A stretch of 64,000 nt of DNA, taken from Hirudinaria manillensis (taxonomy: Eukaryota > Annelida > Clitellata > Hirudinida > Hirudinidae). Below are positions 53,034-64,000 of this stretch, piece after piece (the stretch's first letter is position 1; every line of letters begins with the position of its first letter). The translations under genes and the position numbers were made by a program. The stretch is from NCBI GenBank assembly GCA_034509925.1, contig CM067536.1, positions 3,396,501 through 3,460,500 on the forward strand. Direction: 5' to 3'. The notes beneath the pieces were generated by a model. The model did not search any database, had not been told where the DNA came from, and was given only the letters and a program-made list of their open reading frames with translations.

Positions 53034-56000
53034 TTAATAGTCATCTTCACTTTTGATTCTGTCAACAAAATCCCTCAACTCTTGGAGACATCTGTGTCCA
53101 ATTTCTCTGAGGTTTTCTCTCAAACTGTTCTGAATCCTATCTTCGAGTTCTGGATCCTTGCTGTAATTAAGTAGCACAAAGAACCATTAAACAACAATGT
53201 CCAACGTATTAAAAACAAATACTGAACGAATTAAAACAATTCAAACCTTATGAGTAGCTTTGTAACAGTAGCAAATGTTTCACAATCCTGCCTGTAGGCC
53301 TGCAATGAAACAGAAATTAAATGTAGAACAAAAAACATTAAATAATTAACATCAGAAACAGAAACAAAAAACATTAATTAATTAACATCAGAAACAGAAA
53401 CAAAAAACATTAATTAATTAACAGCAGTTGAATACTATACAAGGATCAATGACAACCAACCTTCTCAATTTCTTCCTTCTTTTCCTTGAGAAGAATCATC
53501 ATCTCATGCGACAGTCCCATGAAAGACCTGCCACTTCCCTGTTGCTGTTGAGACTCTCTTCCCTCCCTTCTCATTCTCTTGTTCTCCTCCAAGCCTTCGT
53601 ATCTCTGCTGCTGCCTTCCACTGTCACTCATTCCACCTTCCAAATCGTCGTCTTGTTCCTGGATCTTCCTCTTCCTGCTCAGGTGATTCATGTCATTCTC
53701 CATCGGGTCGTAGGCCTGCAATCTCGGATCGTTGTTCTGAGTCGCAGCAACTTCCTTTACAGTCCTATTTGAATGAAAGAAAATATAAAAAAAAATTATC
53801 AAAATTGTCCAAGTAGAGCTCAATTATTGTCAATTGATCTCTGATCAATGTTTAATCATTAAATACTAATTGTTAAGGCAAGGAGCAATATAAATGCTTA
53901 CTTATTAGCAGCTCTGAGTCCAGCCTGTACAGTCAATGGTTGCATACTGGCTGAGGTGACTGCAGCTTCAGTCCTGGTGAGTGCATGATGGAATGTGACG
54001 ATGGGATTGGGTGCATCCTCCACGTCCGATCTGTCCTCCTCGTAGCTCACTACCTTCCTTTCTTCGGCCATCGTCTTCTTCGCGACTCCCTGTCCCTGTT
54101 TGCCAGAGTTCTGCAGCGGCTCTTTGTTCTGGATCGTGGCCTGAGGCTGCTCTCTGACCATCGTCTGAGGCTGTTGCGCCACCTGTTGAGAGAACTTCTT
54201 GGTGGCAGGAGCGACGGGCGTCGTGTCCACAGCCTGAGTGTCAACAGGCAACCATTCGCTCTGTAAACAAAGAAAGGATTAATTAGTTTTCAGTGCTGAG
54301 AGGTTAAAGCGATATGAGACATAAAATAATCCTAATATATTAGTTGTAATCTTTGCAATAAATTTCTAATCCAACAAGTTAGAACCATAAAAACATAAAG
54401 ATAGTGATGAATACCCTCGAAACCTTTGATACCTGCTTTTCTTCTGGCTTAGGAGGAATCTTTTTCTGAACGGAGCTCTTGGGACCCTGACGAGGCTTGG
54501 CAGGCGAACTCTCGTAAGCATAATCGAGACCTTCAACACTCTGATCGAGATCCAATGCAGACTGATCGTGCTCAGCTGGTGGCTGAGGTACTTTGGCCAT
54601 TGGTATCGTCTTCATCTGGAAAGACAAATTAAAATGCATGATAGCAATAAATCAAGACATCAGTCAGAAGGTGCCATCAGCAAGCCTATGAACATGAAAT
54701 CCAAAAACCTTCACAAAAAAAAAGACCACTGACCCTTTTAGGACTGATGCCCTGCTGCTGATGGTCCATTGTCTCATTCAACTTCTTCATCGGCTTCATG
54801 GGAGAAGCACCACTTCCAGCTACCACGGGAGAATTCTGGCTCTCCGAACTCTCGTAACCACCCTGATTTCCATCTGCCACCGTCCTCTTCTTGACGATGC
54901 CAGATTTACGCCTGCGGTTTCCAGAATCCATGATATCCTTAAATCATAAAACCAAAATTAACTTGATGCAATAAGAAATGCCAGAAAAGTATGGTTAAAA
55001 TTATGCAATCAAAACACAAACCCTCTTCTTCTTGAAGTCCCTAGAGTCATAACTCCTACTGGAACTCCTGCTCCTACTGTGACTCTGAGTCGGAGAGCGA
55101 CTTGCAGACCTGCTCCTTGAAGAACTGCGGCTGTATTTCCTCATGCGACTCGATGAAGTCGGTCGATAGTGTGACCTCTGGTAACCCGACCTTTGATAAG
55201 ATCCTCTGTAGTCATATTGGTCGGATCCATAGTTGCCCCTATAAGATTGTCTTCTATAGTCTGCAAGCAATACAAATATTATTATTTGTCATGTTAAATA
55301 TCATATGCATGACAATTATAAGTACCATTGTAAGGTCTAGCTCTCCTCAAATCCTTGTACCAAGTCATGGTAACTCGATCACCCAGAATCTCTGTGTCAT
55401 TAAACCTAAAACAGAAGGAGAAAGTCCATTTGTCACATAGATCAACATTCTGTCAACAAGCCATAGGGCTGATCTATTGAAAAATACTTCAAAACCAGGA
55501 TTGTAATGCTAGTTGCAACAATTCCTTGAGTATGAGGCAATTCTTCTTGTAAACCAACGTGAATTAATTTTTACAATTTGAATCTTTGAGCAAGAAATTG
55601 AACATGAGGTATGCGGCTCATAAAAAGCTGACTAGGATATTCTTAAAGTTTTAAAGACGCGATGTTCTTGAAGATAATTTCACTCTCCAGGTATAGTGGA
55701 AACCAAATCCTTTAGAGCATTTGTGATGCTGTCGAAGATTCATGATTTCAAATATATACTTGGATGTTCCAATTCAAACATGTAGCACACTCACCTCATG
55801 ACACTACCAGGCTTTTACATATAATTTATAGACCAAACATAGCAAAACGAAGTGAAAATACTTTAAACACATCTTTTTGAGAGATCAAACAAAGTGAATA
55901 AAGAATTAAAATTAGCTGTTGAAGGTTAAAATTAAAAATTAGATACATTCGTGAATCTGTAATCCACTGTATAAACTGATGCCAGCATTTTTAGCGACCA

Positions 56001-56351
56001 AGCAAACTCAGATCAAGCAGTATTTACCTGTGCAGAACTTCTTTAGCAACATCCTTGGATTCAAATCGCAGAGCAAGAAAAAGCTGGCTATTACCATCCT
56101 CCTTGAAAAATTCAACAGTGTTTCTCCCACATTTTTCGGCGAAGAAGTCTCTTTAAAAATCAAGATCATGGTTATGTACAATATATTCAAAAGATAAAAC
56201 TCGATCGAGATACTGATCGATATGTGGGTAGAATTAATTTGGGATAATTGATGCAAAGGTACCTGATTTGGTCAATGTCTTGGCGACATGAAAATCCCCT
56301 CATAAACAAGGTATCTTTACTTGCAGGAACATGAACATGAGTGTTAGACAT
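53034..56351 (-). CDS. RRM-like/RS protein with periphilin-like C-terminus, copy 2
   Basis: Ten exons on the minus strand with the same layout as copy 1: RRM-like start (56351-56263, then about 56154-56029 and 55406-55326), RS exon (about 55262-55020, SRSSSRSRSASRSPTQSHSR), Lys/Arg-rich exon (about 54940-54738), Pro/Glu-rich exon (about 54615-54415), Gln-rich exon (about 54260-53902), a long exon with a basic coiled coil (about 53766-53462, MMILLKEKKEEIEKV), then AYRQDCETFATVTKLL (about 53298-53247) and the terminal exon ending RIKSEDDY. The final helical region matches copy 1 strongly and resembles periphilin. The repeated short block GYESSES / YAYESSP recurs in both copies. A nuclear RNA-binding or silencing factor is the likely role. 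The start is 267 bp from the divergent ADAT3 start. Confidence 0.75.
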
Positions 56352-56618
56352 TTTCCTATTCGATCGACCCCTCGAACAAACCAACTCCAATCGACAAAGC
56401 TACCAAATTAACATGGACGCCTGGTCGTCGAAGTAACAAAATAATAAATAGTTTTATTGAATTATGTTAGTACAAAAAGTTTTTATTATAACGTCAATAA
56501 ATGTTTATAAAATGTTTATTGAACGTTTAAATAAATTTATTTATAATCTTGGAATACTTTGTTGTCGCTGCATAGGTAGGAAAAATCAATAGCTTAAAGT
56601 TTGAGATCGGAGGCGCTG
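56352..56618. promoter_or_regulatory. Putative bidirectional promoter
   Basis: Only 267 bp separate the ATG of RS paralogue copy 2 (-) from the ATG of ADAT3 (+), so both genes probably share this promoter region. No core motif is clear. Confidence 0.45.
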
Positions 56619-59156
56619 ATGAAGAAGTTAAAAATCGGTACCAGTTGCGAAATGCAAATTTTAGGCGTAGCAATTCTGTCTGTTTAATTTCTGCGTCTCC
56701 TTTGCTGCAGATCCGTTAGATGATTTGCCCGTGGCTGTGTTATCAGATGAATTCGAAGGGAACATAAGCCTAGGTGAGAAATATCTGGATAATTTTTATA
56801 TATATTATTAAATTAGTGGATAATTTTTTGTAAAGCTTCTGCATGGGCGTGCAGGATTGAGGACAAAAAAGAAACAACGAAAGTAATAAGGTAATGTTTT
56901 AGATTTTTATATCTTGATATGGGGTTAATAGCCATTTACACTTATAAATAAACAAATGTGACATAGTAAGTATGTTGTTGTCACTTTAAACTAGGTGGCT
57001 TTCAAAGATTTACCCACTTGAGCATTTGAATCATTTGAAAAGAGTAAGAGGAACTAAGGAAAATGGAGGTTGTCATTCACTGAATTATTTTGTTAAATTC
57101 ATGATTTATGCTATGATATAAACTCTTATTAATGATTTTATTCTTATACTTTTATTAAGGAATGGTTTTTCTTCAGAAATCAGATTGGATGTTATCATCT
57201 GCACATGTTCTGAGGTTGATGAACGATTTGGTGGAAGTAAAGAAAAGTTACTACCTCAAAATGGAGATGATGATGATGATGGATATAAAGACATACTAAA
57301 GTTACTTGGGGATCCATTCCTGGTTGAACTACCAATTTCACCGCCTGTCATAAGAAGACATTTTGAAGAAGCATCCAAACATTGGCCAACATCCTTTCAT
57401 GAAGACAAGCTGTTAGTTTCCTTGTGTTATAAAATGTAACATTGCAAGGCACTATTTTTCAAGGATTAGTAATCATGGACATCTAATAGAGTCCTCCGAA
57501 GCTATGCATATGGCGCTCTAACTATTATTATTATTATTTAGTTATTTTGAAATGAAAAGAATTAAATTAATAAATTGTGATTTAATTTTAAGTAAAAGTT
57601 ATGAAACTTGTATTCCATAGCATTGCAAGTCTATTGCAAACGCACATATTCAGTGATGAAGAGTTGACGAAACACAAGGAATTCATGAATCTTGCTTGTG
57701 AAGCTGCTGTGAGAGAAACCACAGAATCCAAGGTTGTAGAGTTTCTAAGAAGTGTATTTTTAAATATAAATATGGGCCATCGTGGATATATGCCATTCTT
57801 TATAAATAAATATCATTTAGAAATAATTTGTTATCATTCAGTGCTGATATTTTTCTGTTTTCTCTCTTAAGATCTCAAAAAAAAAATGCAAACCTTATGC
57901 TCAAATCATTTTATTAAATGAGATTCATTAATTAATTTAATTAAATAAGGAAACTATGTAACTAACCTAACTTGTTATATTCTTTTGAACACAAACAATG
58001 AAGACAACCATCACAGTGGGTTGTGTAGTAGTGGATCCAACAACAGGTAGAGTGGTTGCATCAGGTGGAGACCTGAGTCACCAACACCCACTCAAACATG
58101 CTGCCATGGTTTGCATTGAAATTGTCGCAAAGGAACAGCTAGACAACTTCGGTTAGGGAACACACCTTAAAATATTATAATACTTGATATTTAAAGAATA
58201 TTAATAATTTTTTATATAATTGCTAATAATGTTAATATTTAATATGTTAACAACAATTGTATAGTCATCACAATTTCATTTTAAAGATTTCTTTCAATTT
58301 TGCACCTGAATTAGTGCTTTCAATATTTGCTTTTGGTTTGTTTAATATTGTAATATTGCTTTTAATGTACATCTACGTTATCATCAGTGTAAACAATTTT
58401 ATTTTTCAATTTAGTTGATTTGTTTGCATTTAATTTTTTATTGTTATCTTTATATGCCATAAATGTCTAATTACGGAGTGGCTTCATTATCTGATTCATT
58501 ATTTATATTATTATTCATTATAACTTCCAATACTATTAATGGCATTGATGTTCAAAATATTATGTTGCCTAAACTTTCAAATTTGTTTTGGGATTCTATT
58601 ATCTTGAATCTTGTATTTTTCTAGATATCACTTCCAAGACAGGTCCATACCTCTGCACAAATTACGATGTCTATCTCACTGTTGAACCATGTGTCATGTG
58701 AGCATTCATTAATTTTACCTTTGGAAGGCAAAACAATTTTATTCAAAAATATTATTTTCATTTATTTCTATCAGTCACATCCGAAACAATTATTTGTTTT
58801 ATTATGCAACCAAAAGACTTATTATTATTATCATCATCATCATCACATTCGTGTGCTCAGACAATTATCTGATTTTGAAATGTAAATAACTTTATCTATT
58901 AAAAATACATTTTCTTTAAAACCAGAATTAATTCTTCAATGCCTTTCCTTCCCACAGGTGTGCCATGGCCCTCTTGCATTCGCGTGTCGGAAGAGTTTTT
59001 TACTGGAAACCGCACCGGGATGGTGCCCTAGGAACAAAGCACAAACTTCACACCACAAAAGGACTCAACCACAGATTCCTCGTCTTTAGGAAACTCGTGC
59101 CTTCTGAGTCTTGGAAGGGAATCGACGAACTGGAATTAGATTCGTATCCCACGTGA
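56619..59156 (+). CDS. ADAT3: ADAT3, non-catalytic subunit of tRNA A34 deaminase
   Basis: Nine exons (56619-56637, 56710-56772, about 56837-56891, about 56995-57068, about 57177-57413, 57621-57732, about 57978-58154, about 58625-58698, about 58958-59156). In animals ADAT2-ADAT3 converts adenosine to inosine at the tRNA wobble position. Diagnostic signals: [14 protein letters not shown] near the N-terminus, [10 protein letters not shown] before the deaminase domain, HPLKHAAM where active deaminases have H-A-E, and the zinc ligand pair [20 protein letters not shown]. Loss of the catalytic Glu (Ala here) is the known ADAT3 feature, so it is not damage. The C-terminus [10 protein letters not shown] is typical. 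The two-residue sequence after HEDK is split by an intron. Confidence 0.93.
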
Positions 59157-60269
59157 TGTTCATTAAAAGAGCAGACGATATCTTTTTTTTCTTTTGTTTG
59201 ATAAAATAATTCATGGATAGATTCAGAAATCTTGCTGATCATGAATACTTAGTAATGATAATATATCCTGTTAATCTGACAATCATGATGTTCAATTCTT
59301 TGCAATCATGCTGTTACATGGCCGAATGACAGACTAAGAGGTCCCTAAGTTTTATTGTATTGCCACTGCAAAGCCAAAATATCTGCCCAGCTCAGGTTAA
59401 AGCACTTCTGAATTTGAGGTGTACGTACAGTTGGTATGCTCAACTCATTAATAATTGAATAGCATATTGGTCTTCTGCCAAGTCCTTGCTTCATCCTTCG
59501 TGATACCAGGGTGAGCTATTTATCTATTTGTAAGAGTTGAGTAATCATTTATCAGAAAGTAGAATTAGCCTCATTTCCCGTTTCTAATCGACCTTTGCCC
59601 GACCTATCACTTGATCTGGATGGTGTGTCCCGTACTTTCTATTTTTTTCTGGGATTATTAGGAGAAATGCGGTATTTGAATTATGTTGCTTATAAATCAG
59701 ACTGCATTAAGCTCTGAACGTCTAACAGGTGCGTGTAAAAGTGCAGTTTCAAAGCTATCGGTACCAAACAATGACAATTGACGAGGGTTCACATAAATCT
59801 TAAGTTTCAATAAATCTTCTGGAATTTAAAGAAAAAGTTAGTCACACTATTTCTGTATATCGAAAGGCATTAATCACGTTTGTAGATAGATTTTCATGTA
59901 TAGGTGTTACGTTGATGATGCTTGTGTTCATGCTTTCGTGTATTTCATCGATCCGACTACAGAACCAGCTTTGTTAGTCTGAAATGTTAAGAAATAAAAT
60001 TTTAAATCCACACAAGAAGTTGTCAAATAAATGCAAAAGTAGATTAAATATTAGTAGCATTATAACAATAATAGCGTTATTTCAACTGTTTCCAAGACAA
60101 GTACACAACGATTAATGGATGTTTCGCAATCGGACTGATTGTTATTATTATAATTTATAAATATATTAAATGATTTATTCTAGAATAAACCTCTGTTACA
60201 TTCTTTAATAATTTGTCAATTATTTTAGGATGCAATCAACCTATTCATCTTGACAATGCAGCGTGGGCG
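59157..60269. other. Intergenic, nothing recognised
   Basis: Between ADAT3 and the FABP gene, whose 3' ends converge. No convincing ORF or repeat; an AATAAA at about 59,808 could serve as a polyadenylation signal. Confidence 0.5.
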
Positions 60270-61192
60270 CTAGACTCGAGTCAATAAAGATGTCAAGTAT
60301 ATCAGCAGTGCAAAAAAGACGAGTGCCTAGTTCAAAATTGATCCTTGAACTCAAATTTGAACTCACCACAAGCAGTTCGTCTCCTTTCAGATCGAAAGTC
60401 GAATTAACTTCAAATCCTTCTCCCTTTTCATGGAGTGCTGCTTTGGTTTCGTTTACAAGGGTTATCTTGACCTTGGTCGGAGAATTTTATTCATTTATTC
60501 TTTCTATTTATCTCTTTTCCATAGAATAACTTTGTCAAAATATACTATATTATGACTCAAGGTGGCCGAGAATAATTTTGGAAATAAAATATTTTCTAGG
60601 AAAATGCGAATCGACTCTTATATTATATTAAAAGAATTAAACATTTCTTAAAGTCCACTCACGACTGCTTCTCTGCCGCTACTGGTGACGGTTTTGGTCT
60701 CAACTCCCAGAGGGAAGACCTTATCCATTTTGACTTCACCCCTGATGACCAACTTTCTCTGGATGGTGTTGGCACTTTTATCGAAATGTAGCTCTTCCAC
60801 GTAAGCTTGTGGATTACTCTTGAGTTCAGAGTATAATGCTTTGCACTTTTCTATGTACTCTTTTGGAGCATCTATTTGTGGGGTAGGGTTGTGCAGATGC
60901 ATGAAGAAATTAGTTATCTTTAATTATCATATATTTGTATTTTTAAGCTCATCCGAGTTCTAAATAATAGATTTTGACTCATTAAAATTCGACTTAAAGT
61001 AAGTGTTGAATCGAGAGGTAAGCATTTTGATTGAGCTTGAATTAATTGATTATAGAGTCACATTACATCAGATTGATGAGTCAATATGTATTTATATTAG
61101 TTTTTATTAAATTTAAACTCACGAGCCTCTTCTTGCAATTCCTGCATCTTTTCGACCTCTACGAGTCTCCATTTTCCATTGAAACCCGCCAT
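60270..61192 (-). CDS. Fatty-acid-binding protein (intracellular lipid-binding family)
   Basis: Exons on the minus strand: 61192-61123, 60871-60663, 60471-60367 and tentatively 60326-60270. The first starts MAGFNGKWRLVEVEKM, the classical FxGxWKL opening of FABPs. The second includes VFPLGVETKTVTSSGRE, comparable with F.LG.EF.ETT.DGRK; the third KITLVNETKAALHEKGEGFE and ends DLKGDELLV. The four-exon layout and intron positions match FABP genes (about 24, 60-69, 35 and 17 residues). The proteins carry fatty acids or retinoids in the cytosol inside a ten-strand beta barrel. The last exon is uncertain: the best splice gives 18 residues ending LLTRV without the usual R-x-Y ligand pair. Confidence 0.8.
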
Positions 61193-63726
61193 TTTTGCAA
61201 TCGTTCTGTAGGAAAAAGCAGAGCATTTTATAATCTGGCAGTCGATTTTATTAGCGGTACTAGTTCCAAAGATCACCCTCTTGAGATAGGTGAATTTATT
61301 TTGTAAAGAGACGACTTAAGAGCCTTAAGAGACCCAAAAATACTTATCTGGGACTTACTCGAGGCACCTTGAAAGCCACTTAAAAGCTAATATCTTTTTA
61401 TTGCATGAACTCTGGTTATTAACTTCAACATGCTTTTAGCTTTGAAATTATGACCCCAATTATTTGTTAGGGCCTTATTAGTATACTTAACCTTTATTTT
61501 TGGCGGCTAAAAATAATATAAAAACATAAAAAGGCAAGCATCATCAGTCCATCAATTTATTTTCAATGTTCGACACGAATTTCATTTGAGAGTTTTACCA
61601 TGAACAGAGACAGGAAAACAGATATATTGCAAATCATTTTCGAAATAGTATGATAATAAAATATTATTAGTAACAATGCAGTAGATAATAGCCTATGAAA
61701 ATCATATTTCTATTACTGATTGATAGAATAAAACATTTTCTAAAATGAATTTTCTCTATCCATTGTTTCCATAAATGCCTAAAATCTGCTACATTTGAAA
61801 AGCGAATGCTTATTTGATGTGAACATGATAATGTTGATTCGCTTAAATTTCATTTAATTATTTATAGTTCCATAATTATCCAATCGAAATTCTAATTCAA
61901 AACTTGATTTTAACTGGAAAAATTTGTATATACTCGTATAGTTTTGACGGGATCTTTATGAAAATGAGTACAAGTGATGGCAGTTGACGCTAGAAGCTTT
62001 TGTAGTCTATCATCTCAAGGTTGATTATATCCGGGTGCAATTAAAACGAAATTATGATTCGCCAAAGTCTTGTGAGTGCTACAGAGATTGTTTTATTGCA
62101 GAATTGCTTTATTCAATGTATAACATCAAATTTCCACCAAAAACCAGCATACCCAGGTCGCCAGGTACATTCCGTTTACATTTTAGAAATCCTCTACTAG
62201 AGCTTAGGATGCCACAAACCCTCAAAGTTAAGACAAAACATTTTTTATTGAAAACAAAGATGTTTGCTGATCCAGAGAAAAGTATCAGCAATCTTAAATA
62301 AAATAAACGTAATCCAGCAAACATACCTTAAAGGGTTCATAAAGACAGGATGAATGTCTACCAATTATCCCGAACCAATGGGTAGTGGCTTAGGAGAGGT
62401 GTGGATTAGTGTCGAGAAGTTGTTGATCTTGTCCAATAACATTTGCACTCACGAAACATCTACCATTTATTTTTTAAAACAATGTTTCAAACATTTGGTT
62501 TCAAAATTTTAGTACGTGGTCATTATTTCACAAGAAGATTTGCCAGTTTATTTTACGATATATGATTATGTGTTACTTGCTCAAAGAGTTCATCATTTTT
62601 TGGATAAAAGTAAAAACAAAATGTAAAGGTTTGAATAACGTTATTTGCCCTTTGTTTTATTTTGAGGATCAAGTGCTTTTAATATAAAAATCCTCTGCAT
62701 AAATTTGAACGAATTAAATCGAATTATATATTATAATTATGGATGAATCTCGAAATGAATGATGTTTCTATTTCGATTTGATTAGGTAAATTATCTTAAA
62801 ACTTTATCAAGGGGATTTCGGGCATTGAAATTATAAATATGTAAACCTAGAACTATGTCAATAACACTACAACAAACAGTAATCTGTAGGAAAATAACAT
62901 TGGTTCACTGAAAAAAATACAGGTATTAGTACCTATAAAGTGCGAACAACACGGACATCATGTGATCGAAATGGATGTTGTTCTGCTAGATCAATAATTG
63001 AAATATTATTAGAAATTGTTTAGTTTCATTAAATATTTATTTAACTATTATAAAATTGGATGAATAACATCTTTTAGTTTATGAGTAGCATTAAGCCTTT
63101 TAAGACTTCTCATCAATACTTATTTTGCTCTTTTGCCTCTAATATTATCTTGAATAAATTTAAAAATATTTTTTATATACTGGCGTGGAATATTGCTCTT
63201 TTTCTATTTATGCGCATCGCTTTTTTAAATTACTTCATTATTTTCTTCTGAACCAAAGATCGCCATTGGGTTTATTGTATCATAAGACAGTCTTGTGCGC
63301 TGATTCGGGTCTTTAAGTACTTTAATTGTTGACGGTTTGAAGGCGACATAAATTAAAATTAATCACAACTTATATTCGGATAAGCCAAGCGGGTTTTAAG
63401 TGATAATTAATTTGTTTGCTGCTTCAAAGTTGAAAAAACGCAGTCCGGTGGGTGTATTTTATTATTGTTCTGAACAGCAGTTTTATTTTTGATATGTAGC
63501 AGAAATATTGTTGCGTAATTGGTGCCCATCACTAATTTGTTGACTGCTAATTTGGTCACGGCATTTTAAATTATTTTGCAACGTTTTAATTTTTTACTGC
63601 GCTTTTGTTACTCTTTGTCTGAGAAGCACTGGGAAACCGGAGATAATTTCATTACGTTTCCCTCGTTCGGTTTCGCAAACCCTTTTCTGAGGATAAAATT
63701 GTTTGAACAGGTAAATACAAGTTAAA
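61193..63726. other. Intergenic, about 2.5 kb, no gene recognised
   Basis: AT-rich. A frame open at about 61,984-62,301 has no ATG start and no recognisable motif, so it is not called. The region should contain the FABP promoter and the Rab7 promoter and 5' untranslated sequence. Confidence 0.5.

Positions 63727-64000
<274 letters not shown>

Noticed and set aside
53428..53772. Leu/Ser-rich ORF on the + strand
   Set aside because: It is the complement of a coding exon of RS copy 2.
57978..58154. Missing catalytic Glu in the deaminase motif as a sign of a dead gene
   Set aside because: Loss of this Glu is a normal property of ADAT3, which works with ADAT2 as the catalytic subunit.
61984..62301. 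105-codon open frame on the + strand
   Set aside because: No ATG start, no motif, no splice context; not supportable as a gene.

Overview
This is an AT-rich, intron-dense animal nuclear sequence. Most introns are 60-700 bp with GT-AG ends. Recognisable genes include a Rab7-type GTPase, ADAT3, a UBL7-like ubiquitin adaptor and a fatty-acid-binding protein. The sequence does not let me name the phylum; an invertebrate metazoan is the safe reading. All gene models below were spliced by hand from exon and splice-site reading. Exon edges can be wrong by a few bases, and no transcript data were available.

Positions 1-43,309 hold a tandem family of single-pass receptors that all share one ectodomain plan: signal peptide, two WSC (cysteine-rich, presumed glycan-binding) domains, then three or more EGF-type modules. 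A (tail only), B, D and F go on through a transmembrane segment into a tandem receptor tyrosine phosphatase, with a catalytic-type D1 and a D2 that has lost its catalytic cysteine. C and E keep the ectodomain and transmembrane segment but have only short tails. C stops almost at once. E, on the opposite strand, ends in a tail with a YxxL tyrosine motif. A decayed D2 exon lies between E and F. Together they look like a paired-receptor cluster, with phosphatase-bearing and tail-only versions of the same ligand-binding head.

Receptor F is expanded by insertions. One intron holds about 350 bp of pure GATG tandem repeat. Another holds a piggyBac-like element (TTAA-flanked inverted ends, 32,571-37,718). 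Nested inside that is a nearly complete non-LTR retrotransposon of the restriction-like-endonuclease type, inserted into a TAA microsatellite as expected of the R4/Dong group.

Positions 43,310-59,200 hold housekeeping-type genes: a UBL7-like gene (+), two tandem paralogues (-) encoding RRM-like and arginine-serine-rich proteins with a periphilin-like C-terminal helical domain, and ADAT3 (+). The RS exon of the two paralogues is almost identical over about 220 bp although the flanking exons have diverged, which points to recent gene conversion. Positions 60,270-61,192 hold a FABP gene (-), and 63,727 to the end holds the first two exons of Rab7 (+). The remaining intergenic stretches are AT-rich with microsatellites and one odd GC-rich repeat block at about 44,110-44,370.
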